Shown here: positions 56,404 through 64,000 of the stretch, piece by piece
Numbering within the stretch: the first letter of the stretch is position 1
How the letters are laid out: each line of letters opens with the position of its first letter
Origin: Heloderma charlesbogerti
Lineage: Eukaryota > Chordata > Lepidosauria > Squamata > Helodermatidae
Reading direction: 5' to 3'
NCBI GenBank assembly: GCA_026122225.1
Contig: JANEZZ010000300.1
Span: 1 to 64,000, forward strand
DNA length: 64,000 nt
Notes under the pieces: model-generated
The model's database searches: none
Told to the model about the DNA's origin: nothing
What the model saw: the letters and a program-made list of their open reading frames with translations, nothing else
Made by a program: the position numbers and the translations under genes

Positions 56404-56544
56404 ACCCTTAAGAGCTCAACCCAATGCATGCTTGACAGAAAAAAAGTCCTTCAACTCCCAGCATGCCCCAACCAGCTATGTTGACTGGGGCATGCTGGGA
56501 GTTGTAGGACTTTTTTCTATCTAAACATGGATAGGACTGCAGGC
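56404..56544. mobile_element. Small foldback element (CAACTCCCAGCATGC family), copy 3
   Basis: The arms at 56437-56470 and 56486-56518 pair with one mismatch and one extra A, enclosing a 15-base loop. CAACTCCCAGCATGCCCCA is in the left arm. The outer parts CCCAATGCATGC and ATGGATAGGACTGC are decayed versions of the ends of copies 1 and 2. Confidence 0.75.
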
Positions 56545-56821
56545 TAAGGTGGAACCCCACACATCCCAATGGAGACTGAGCATGCTTGATGGACACAGAA
56601 TGCTGACTGTTGGGGTGGGGGTGAAGAACGGAGCATTCTGGGAAAAAGCATAGCTAGCTGGCTTGAATCCTGAACAGGAGCACTGTACATTGCAAGATTT
56701 TGTTTCAGGTGCCACTTGTTTCTTAGGATTGCACGCAGGTGGGTGGCCGGCCTGGGCTAAGCAAATCTTTATTGTCGCCATGAGAAAACAAGAGAAATGG
56801 AATAAATACGGCACCACCAGG

Positions 56822-56823
56822 CA

Positions 56824-56854
<31 letters not shown>
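56822..56854. repeat. (CATA)n microsatellite
   Basis: About eight tetranucleotide units. Confidence 0.95.
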
Positions 56855-56856
<2 letters not shown>

Positions 56857-57654
56857 TTCTGTGTCTGCAGGGAAAATTAATTCCCCTCTGGTGTTTGAGG
56901 TATGTTTTGAACACTTGACGAACAAACAGTGAATGAAAGAGCAAACACGTTGTTGTGTTTAACCTGCTATTCTCCCTTGAGTTGTTGTCAAGAGAGTGAA
57001 TATTGTTTCTTTTATGCCATTAAGAGACCTCCAAGTGGCTCCTTAGTCCGGAGCCTCTCAGCCCTAAAGTGTAAGCGTGTGTGTGTGTGTATGTGTATGT
57101 GTGTCTCCAGAATGATTGGAAATCCTCCATAAATACCTCTTCAACACATGCCTCCTTTAGAACTGTATGATTGGCTCCTGAAAAGCCTTCCATGAAGGCT
57201 CCACTGTAATCCTTTTATGTTACTTCTTCAGTGGAGATTACGCAGCAAGAAATAATTAGGAGATTAATTTTCACCTGTCACTGCCAATAATAGATAACCT
57301 TGATACAGTGACAGGGCTAGGATTGCGGGGGAATGGAAAATCGTTTAACCCTGCTGTGGTGGCTGTTGGAAGGCAAAAAGGGTGGAAGGAAGAAGACCAA
57401 TTCTGCTTGCCTCTGTCAGATGTTGGATGCACTTTTATAATATTATGGAGCCAAGACGTTCATAGTATGGCAGTAAGCAAATTTGTGTTGCTCACTGTTA
57501 CCTATGTCCCATACATATAAACGTCCAAAAAATACCAAAGTGGTGTTGCTGCTGCTTCTATTTCCCTTCTCCCGTCTGTCATTTTTGTCCATCCAGCCCA
57601 CGTAAGTCCTGTTGGTTTCAGTGCAGCCTGTGCCCAGGTAACTCTGCTCCTAGG
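56855..57654. other. Gene-free stretch
   Basis: GT-rich tract at 57076-57103. The rest is single-copy-looking. Confidence 0.4.
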
Positions 57655-58280
57655 AGTGGTCTGAAGGCACATGATGCAACAACCTTGCTGATACTAAGCA
57701 GACTTGGATAAGAACATAAGACAAGCCATGCTGGATCAGACCGGGGTCCATCTAATCCAGCATTCTGTTCACACAGTGGCCAACCAGCTGTCGACCAGGA
57801 ACCCACAAGCAGGGCATGAGCGCAACAGCACCCTCCCTTCCCCAGCAACTGGTGTACATAGGCTCACTTCCTCAGGTACTGGAGGTAGCACATAGCCATC
57901 AAGACTAGTAGCTATTGATAGCCTTTTCCTCCAGGAATTTGTCCAACACCCTTTTAAAGCCATCCACATTGGTGGCCGTCACTACATCCTGTGGTAGCAA
58001 GTTCCATAGTGTAACTATGTGTGAAGAGGACCTTCCTTTTATCTGTCCTGAATCTCCCACTAATCAGCGTAAAAGGATGACCCCTTGGGTTCTAGTTTTT
58101 TGAGAAAGGGAGAAAAATGTATCGCTACCCACATTCTCCACACCATGCATAATTTTGTAGACTTCTGTCATGTCTCCCCTTACCCTCCTTTTTTTCATAC
58201 CTTGATGACAAACCACTTGGGAACCTCATGTACACTATCTTGAGTTCCATCATGGAAGAAAAGCAGGATGTAAGTGAAAT
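57655..58280 (+). repeat. 5S rRNA-like SINE split by a CR1-type LINE
   Basis: The 5' part AACAACCTTGCTGATACTAAGC..GACTTGGAT ends at 57709. The rest, GACAAACCACTTGGGAACC and TTGAGTTCCATCATGG, resumes at 58201. CTTGGAT (57703-57709) and CTTGATG (58201-58207) look like the duplicated target. Confidence 0.75.
57710..58200 (-). mobile_element. CR1-type LINE 3' end with ORF2 C-terminus
   Basis: Minus-strand translation reads RGDMTEVYKIMHGVENVG and later WNLLPQDVVTATNVDGFK and RVLDKFLEEKA, broken by indels. This is the CR1-superfamily C-terminal block (YKIMHG..WN.LP..VV.A..V..FK..LDK). The 3' UTR ends in TTCTTATGTTC rather than the ATTCTATG repeat of the 14087 copy, so it is a different subfamily. 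Confidence 0.85.
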
Positions 58281-58694
58281 GAATGAATTAATCAGTTGCT
58301 AAGACATCAATCCTAAGAGGCTTGCTTGGAAACAGCTTCCATTGAAACAACAGGACTTACCCCCCAAGTCAGTGTTGGTTGGATGAGGGGACCATTGCAC
58401 ACATCGGTTCCATCAAGTCTGCTGACATTCCACATCAAATAATTCTTGAAAGGCTGAAGACTCAGAATTGTACTCTGCAGCCAAGGAAACTCCCATGTAG
58501 ATACTATCATTTATGTCTGCATTCTATAGTTGCACACAATCTCATTCACAAAATATGAAGGTTTTTAGCGCTCTAGGACGCACTAGTGAAGTTATTAGTT
58601 CCTAATTATGGCAGATAGCATCATGCCAGACAAAGAGGCAAATAAGCTCTGCTTTTAGGTACAAACCAGTATTACACACGAAGAACCAATATAC
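58281..58694. other. Gene-free stretch
   Basis: Possible decayed copy of the short palindromic squamate repeat at 58310-58375. Nothing else. Confidence 0.4.
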
Positions 58695-58862
58695 ACAACA
58701 AATGCGTTGCATGAAGGTCCCAGGTTCAGTTTAGGGCATCTCCAGTTAAAAGGGTCTCAAGGTGCACATCTGGGAAAGATCACTACTGGAGTGCCTGGAG
58801 TAGTTGGCATTGGGCTAGGTGGACCAATGTTCTGCCTCAGTATAAGGCAGCTTCTTATGTGC
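58695..58862 (+). repeat. tRNA-derived SINE (second family), lacking part of the head
   Basis: AAGGTCCCAGGTTCAGT, GGCATCTCCAGTTAAAAGGG, GGGCTAGGTGGACCAATG and TATAAGGCAGCTTCTTATG. Confidence 0.8.
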
Positions 58863-59383
58863 ATGGTTGGATGTGACCAAGTGACACCCCCCCCGCCACC
58901 CCAGATATAGTACCTTTTTTAAATGGCACTTTTGATAGGTTGCATTCACACTGATCTTTTAAAATAATGCCTAATTCATATCACATTTTACACCCGCATT
59001 AACCATTCTACTTGCACTGTAAACATGCATTATTTTCCATACAATATAGTTATTCTTGTGTTTCTCTCTGGTTAACCCCATACAAACACATCACACTGCA
59101 GGGGGGGGGTAAGATCTGGATATTTCATTAGCATCCTTCCCCTTTTTACTATGGCTGAACATTTCTCTTTGCATAATCCGCCCTATGTCTACCAGTTAAA
59201 TGGTTATTAATTGTAATTGCTGTCATCTCCCTGGGTCTGTTCAGTTCACTGGAAGACTTTAAGGGTGGGTCCTCCCAATAGTGACTATAGAGCTTTTACA
59301 GGCGACACCTAACAGCATGTCAGAACACCCAGTGCTCTGGAAGCACTTTCATGTCATTATAAAGCAGGGAGGAACAAATGCTA
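58863..59383. other. Gene-free stretch
   Basis: C-run near 58887 and G9 run near 59101. Otherwise AT-rich and unremarkable. Confidence 0.4.
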
Positions 59384-59536
59384 CTGGTCCCAGGATATGG
59401 CTCATGATGCTGCAACCTTTGCTGAAGCTAAGCAGGTTTGGGTCTGGGCAGTGCCTGGATGGGAGATGACCTAGGAACTTTCAGGCACATAATCTTGAGG
59501 TCTATCATAGAAAAAAGGCAGGATATAAAATAAATG
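59384..59536 (+). repeat. 5S rRNA-like SINE
   Basis: TTTGCTGAAGCTAAGCAGG, GGGCAGTGCCTGGATGGGAG and a tail CTTGAGGTCTATCATAG..GGCAGGATATAAAATAAATG. The first two match the 5S internal promoter boxes; the tail is shared with the 57655 copy. Confidence 0.8.
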
Positions 59537-60439
59537 ACTACAGTAATAGTATGGTGCATTAATAATTTAAATATATCTAATTACAACACAGGAAAGCAAA
59601 CACGGCAGCTGCTGTTGGAAGCACAGGTCTGTTGAACGTTGGAGCATTTGAAGTGGCACAGCAGTAATTTTTCTAAAAATTGCATGCTAGTCGTGGTTGA
59701 TAAGATGTGATGCTATCTTTACTGGGGCAGAATGTGTCCTTCTTTTAGTTGGTATCTGTCATTTCTGTAGCGGTTTCCAGTATAGACTTCATTTGGTCTC
59801 GGTACAAGAAGTAGTAATGCAGCAAAGGGTTACCCTACCAGCTTTATTGCCGGGGGGGCGGGGGAGTGCAACCGCTGGCTTTATCATCCAAGCCCACCCA
59901 TCCAGCAGCTAATGCACCAGCTGGCCTTCAACTCTTTGTCTGTTGCCGTATGGTTATCACCTTTGTACCATGGCTTTGAGCCCTCCCTATACAATGAACA
60001 TGGCACATTGGTAGAATCTAATCAGTTGTGAGCTGGCAAGAGATGTTGCATTCTTCAATCCAGCCTTTGCTTCCATTGTTCTTCCCTGACTCCAGGCTTG
60101 CACACGCCTTTTGGAGAGAAAAAGGATGTCTAATGAAGACAGCTTTATTAGGCCCTGTGTAGCTCTAAGCCTCCTCTCCCTCCCTGCCGAATGCAACTAA
60201 AAAAAAATCTCTAAAAGTCACAGTGTGCCCTGCCTGGGGATTTTCTAAGAAGCCAAACCTTGGCTTTTTTCTTGTCCCTTTCAAATTTAATTGTCTCCTT
60301 AGTTCAGGTAGGCTTAAAATACACCCTGGAATCTGAGGCTGTTGAGCCAAAGGAAGGTAATGTTTAAAAACCCTTCTTCTCTTCCCTCACCCTGCACTCT
60401 CCCCGCCTCTTTTGTGCTGAAGTTTAAATCTACAATCTG
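59537..60439. other. Presumed intron, nothing recognised
   Basis: Single-copy-looking. G-run at 59850-59863. Confidence 0.4.
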
Positions 60440-60780
60440 TTGAAAATGTAATGGGAAACCAGCCTACAGAAAATGCCATTATTCATATCATCCTTAGCTC
60501 ATTTATTTTATCTGCAATAGCAGTGATAAGGCAAGCTGCTTGGCATTGCTGATAAGCAGGGGAAATATCTTAGAGCTATTTGTAAAAGTTAAAGCAGATC
60601 TTGGTACAGAGAGATAGTGGGATGGTGTGGGGGGAGGTACTGACAAGCTTTTTGGCAAGCCACTGAGCTGGAAGCTAATAAAGATTTTAATGGGGAGGCC
60701 TCATTAAGATTAGGCAGAAGATCTATTATCTCAGATTTACACAACATAAATGGCAAAGCAACTTGGGCTCCCCCCCTCCT
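60440..60780. promoter_or_regulatory. Candidate conserved noncoding element
   Basis: Repeat-free AT-rich block with GCAGTGATAAGGCAAGC, GCTGATAAGCAGG (GATAA cores), GGAAGCTAATAAAGATT and TTAAGATTAGGC. No frames. Supported by texture only. Confidence 0.35.
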
Positions 60781-61060
60781 GCCTTTCTGTGTTTGCTAAA
60801 TAGCACCGAAGAATGCAAAATCTTTTAAAATTCAATCGGAATCTCTTGTTGCCAGGAGCCGTTGCCAGCTGTTTGCTAAGTAAAGTCAGAGGGACAGCCT
60901 AGGAAGAAATTTGCAAGGGGAGGCCTACGATGTGTCTGCAACATCAGTGGAGTTGTACTAATGTCAGCCACTGGCCCAATTTACACCTAATACCGTGTCC
61001 AGTTGCAGTTTGTGCTGTATTCCAGTGGTGGGGGTTGGTATGAAGCCCTTCCACAATAGC

Positions 61061-61368
61061 CCCCAGTTCAGACCTAATGAGCCACTCCAACAAAAATAGA
61101 TTGTTAGTGTGTGAACGTGTGATGAGCAATCTGATCCTGGTTTGTAGGCAATCCTGGTTTGTAGGCAATCCTGGTTTACAGGGTATCCTGATTTGCAGGG
61201 TATCCTGGTTTGTAGGCAACTCTGGTTTCCCAGTTCAAACTTCATGGGAAGCTATGATTTAACCAGCCAGGACGTCTCTTTGGCAGGAGAGGAGAAGAGT
61301 GCACTTAAGCTCGTTCACTCAAAACTCTACTTTTGTTGGAGCGGCCAGCTGTGTCTGAACTGGGCCAA
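61061..61368. mobile_element. Foldback element carrying a 17-bp minisatellite
   Basis: The left arm, CCCAGTTCAGACCTAATGAG and CACTCCAACAAAAATAG, pairs with a right arm CTACTTTTGTTGGAG and GTGTCTGAACTGGG. Between the arms is the tandem array at 61134-61231. It is noncoding; the opposing frames are repeat artefacts. Confidence 0.7.
61134..61231. repeat. 17-bp minisatellite, about 5.8 units
   Basis: Units ATCCTGGTTTGTAGGCA start at 61134, 61151, 61168, 61185 and 61202, with a partial unit to 61231. Units 1, 2 and 5 are identical; units 3 and 4 share the variant ending AGGGT. Confidence 0.95.
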
Positions 61369-61387
61369 TGGATGTCAACCACTTGAT

Positions 61388-61561
61388 AGAGAAGGGCTGT
61401 AGCTCAGTGGTAAGTCCCAGGTTCAACCCCTGGCATTTCAACTCCAGGGCTGGTAAAGACCCCTGTCTGAAACTCTGAAAAGCTGCTGTTCCAGTTGGTG
61501 AAGGCTGTTGGAAACAAAATTGAGCTAGATGGACTCTGTATAAGACAGCTTCCTATGCTCT
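61388..61561 (+). repeat. tRNA-derived SINE (second family), internal deletion
   Basis: GGGCTGTAGCTCAGTGG runs straight into TAAGTCCCAGGTTCAACCCC, so about 25 bases between the A and B boxes are missing. The rest of the body and GACAGCTTCCTATGCTC are intact. Confidence 0.85.
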
Positions 61562-62745
61562 ATTCTTATCAGCATATCTTAGCACTAGCTAAATAACCAG
61601 CCCCCACCCCACAACACATGATATGTTGCCCTTTGCCACCAGCACCTACACACCTTTGCGCTAAAAAAATAAATGCCAGAAAGCTCATTTCATTTAATGA
61701 AACTGTATTTTGGCTTTCTCTCATTCGCCATCTTCATTAATGTGACTGTGTAGCAGCCATTAGGGCCCCTTTGGCAGTATTTTACCCCTCTAAAGCCATT
61801 ATGATATCAACTTATCAACCTGACAGTTTCTGTGGCTTCATTCAAAGTGCCTGAGATAATTGAAAATGTTCACGTGTGTCAAGTGGCACTGCAGTTTCTT
61901 CCTTTACACGTCAGCCGTCATTGCTGTTTCTTTACGTAACTTGTATATGAAATGTTGTTGATGGACTACGTTTACCACTGACATTGGTTGCTAATGTGAT
62001 TGTGTTATGACTGAGTCCAGTTTAGGCAGAGTTGCCAGACTTCAATGAAAAATTTTCATGCATATAGCAGACTGTCTATCCCTGCTTATACTTCTAAAGC
62101 AAACACCATTGGAATCATCTTCAAATGCTGACCATTTTTAAACAAGAAATGTTTAAACAAGAACATTTTTAAACTTTTAAACAAGAATGCCCTTCGATTC
62201 TTTTGTGTAACGTATCCCATTTCTTAACCAAGGAAGGGTCTTTGGGATACATCCCACCCCTGTTAGATAACACTGCCCTGCATGAATTCTGTACAAATTA
62301 CCTTAGTATGGAAAGGTAAACTTTAGGAAAATAGGAAAGGCATTTTTAGCTTTATTCTTACCATGATACTGCAGGTGGAAAAGGAAAGGGAGACCACTTA
62401 CAACTGGAATAAGATTTCCCTTCTCTTTTTAATAAATAAGAGATAGTTGAGCACATAGTTAGTCTTTGGGGGACAATGATGGAAAATCTCCATGTTTCCA
62501 ATGATGGAAAATGCCTTCTGCTGCTGTAGGTATTTCAACTGCTGTTTTCAAAGTTTCCATCATAGTCGTAGGGGGCTATCTGTCTGATAACTGGTGCCAC
62601 AAAGCACCAGATGTTTAGGTTCCTAGGCAGCAGGGTATCTCCTTATCCAGGCAGCTAGACAGTCTGCAGGTCTTGACTTTTCCTGGTAGCACGGATCATT
62701 GATGAAGGCCCAGAGTGGGAGGGGTGACAATATAACAGGCAGGTT
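61562..62745. other. Presumed intron, single-copy-looking
   Basis: The 61680-61900 segment (CATTTCATTTAATGAAAC, CTTCATTAATGTGAC) has conserved-noncoding texture. No exon or repeat family is supported. Confidence 0.4.
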
Positions 62746-62804
62746 TGCACGATCACGGAAGGAAAATAAGCCACGGTGGCTTATTTTCCCTCCGTGATCG
62801 TGCA
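62746..62804. repeat. Near-perfect 59-bp palindrome
   Basis: The arms 62746-62774 and 62776-62804 (TGCACGATCACGGA..) pair at 28 of 29 positions around a single central base. No simple-sequence content. Possibly the inner part of a recent foldback insertion. Confidence 0.95.
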
Positions 62805-63018
62805 CACCCAGTCAAAATGTCCACTTCTTAGGCCTTAGATGTTTCTGCTACTGCTGCTGCTATGGTTATTCCCAACTCCCCCCACCCCCCACAAGTTTAG
62901 CCATCATATTCCAAGCAGCAGAACATTTATAATAGGCCTATTGGTGGGGGATGCCATACTGCCCCTTCTGCACAAACACATCCCATGAAAGAGAACACTA
63001 GTTGAGCTGACAGTGGGG

Positions 63019-63412
63019 TAGGATGGCCATGTCTCCTACTTTACAGAGGACTGTCCTCTATTTAAAGGGCTTTCAGAAGACAGTCCTTTATTTGAAGGTG
63101 TCTTCTGTTTGAAGGGCTGCCCAGTCCAAGTCTGGTTTAAAGATAAAGAACCATCAGAAGGGAGAGCAACAGGGGACCTTGAAGTTGCCTATCAACAGAT
63201 AGCACCTGGACAGCAGAATGATCAGGCAGACAGGCCACCTGGCCACAGTCTTCCCTGCTCTGATGAGAAGTATTTCCATTTAAATTATGATAATTCTTTA
63301 TCAGTTTGCATATTCACATTTTATGCAAATCTGTATCCTCTTTTGTTTTTTATTTATTTATTTTTGGGTGATGCATTTCCTCTTTGCTGATGACGCATAA
63401 GTGGCCACCCTA
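63019..63412. mobile_element. hAT-like nonautonomous DNA element, copy 2, 394 bp
   Basis: Ends TAGGATGGCCATG and TGGCCACCCTA are inverted. The flanks CAGTGGGG (63011-63018) and CAATGGGG (63413-63420) match at 7 of 8. The internal GACAGTCCTTTATTTGAAGG and GGTTTAAAGATAAAGAACC match the 3667 copy along its length. Noncoding. Confidence 0.85.
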
Positions 63413-63602
63413 CAATGGGGCCAGGGCCCTTCCTCCTACTCTAATAACATAGCCCAATGGGTAATCCAGTGTACTTGCTATGTGGCATATTCACAAATGT
63501 TATTGTATCAACCTCCCAACACATCTTAGAAGCCTTCTGGGACCCCCGCCATTCACCTTTTGCATTCACCTAATGAAGCAGCCCTACTGAATTTAAATAG
63601 TT

Positions 63603-63690
63603 CTGAATCTGGTCAGCACTTAGAATGGAGACCACCTGGTAGCTGTCTTACATTCCATGGAAGAAAGACAGGATACAAATGTAATAAATG
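63603..63690 (+). repeat. 5S rRNA-like SINE, 3' part
   Basis: ATCTGGTCAGCACTTAGAATGG and GAGACCACCTGG correspond to the 5S C-box region, followed by the shared tail CATTCCATGGAAGAAAGACAGG. Confidence 0.7.
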
Positions 63691-63889
63691 TTATGATAGG
63701 CAACTTTCACTAGCCTAGGTTGCTGCCCGCCATATTAGAGAACCCCAGCTTCTTTCATGAAATGAAGGGAGCAGATGGATTTATTAATCCATTAACAAAT
63801 AACCCTTTTTTTTTGCCAGAGCAAAGCTGAAAAAGAGATTTCTGCTAAAAGTGCTTGATTGTGAACAGAACTTTTTGTTTTGTCTATAG

Positions 63890-63943
63890 AACTCAGCGGA
63901 CCTGGAGCTGCCTCGTATCAGGAGTGGCTTGGTAGCAAGTAAG
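63890..63943 (+). other. Possible small internal exon
   Basis: Preceded by CTTTTTGTTTTGTCTATAG, a pyrimidine-rich tract with AG at 63888-63889. Two donors follow: CAA|GTAAGG (exon end 63938, 49 nt) and AAG|GTATGA (exon end 63943, 54 nt). The longer version is open in frame 1 as NSADLELPRIRSGLVASK. I do not recognise the gene. It may be a 5' UTR exon spliced to the CpG-island exon, or a pseudo-exon. Confidence 0.4.
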
Positions 63944-64000
63944 GTATGAGATCAAGTCTCTCCGGTATGGGCATCTGGGGCTCATTTTTAGCTTGGGGTT

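Noticed and set aside
59384..59536. 5S rRNA gene
   Set aside because: Only the internal promoter region resembles 5S rRNA. The tail is SINE-specific and the gene ends are missing.
61134..61231. CRISPR-like array
   Set aside because: Seventeen-base units are directly adjacent with no spacers, in a vertebrate context: a minisatellite.
1..64000. Operons, ribosome binding sites, riboswitches, origins
   Set aside because: The window is vertebrate nuclear DNA by its repeats. Such bacterial features are not expected and none was seen.

Overview
The window looks like a squamate (lizard) nuclear chromosome. It carries a BovB LINE 3' end, CR1 and L2-type LINE fragments, three SINE kinds (a Sauria/ACA-like tRNA SINE, a second tRNA-derived SINE, and a SINE with a 5S rRNA-like head), and many short foldback DNA elements with 8-bp target-site duplications. 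There is no bacterial-style gene packing. Most open frames are chance frames, or frames running through repeats. I could not name the species. Family names come from recognition by eye, not from a library search.

Gene content is thin. The only strong gene signal is a CpG-rich block at about 46190-47790. It contains G-runs, short upstream ORFs and a consensus splice donor (G|GTAAGT, exon end 47731), so it is probably the promoter and 5' noncoding exon of an unidentified plus-strand gene. A possible small exon near the right edge (63890-63938 or 63890-63943) has a polypyrimidine tract, an AG acceptor and good donors. It could belong to the same transcript across an intron of about 16 kb, but that is inference.

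The left half (1-46000) is a layered archive of insertions. A CR1 copy at 14087-15360 sits inside a hAT-like element, which itself sits inside an older repeat. Two solo LTRs of one family (36490-37044 plus, 38107-38739 minus) have matching 5-bp duplications and a related open frame; a third, weaker relative lies at 11400-11800. A 545-bp element at 18709-19253 has a perfect 8-bp duplication. Two copies of a 370-394-bp hAT-like element lie at 3667-4036 and 63019-63412. Several foldback families recur, and SINEs are split by L2, CR1 or foldback insertions.

The right half (47740-64000) has fewer repeats and long single-copy-looking stretches, as expected for a large first intron. It includes a 17-bp minisatellite inside a foldback (61134-61231), a near-perfect 59-bp palindrome (62746-62804) and candidate conserved noncoding sequence. 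Blocks near 6390-6700, 16830-17240, 35430-35880 and 60440-60780 look like regulatory noncoding DNA by composition only; an alignment is needed to confirm them.
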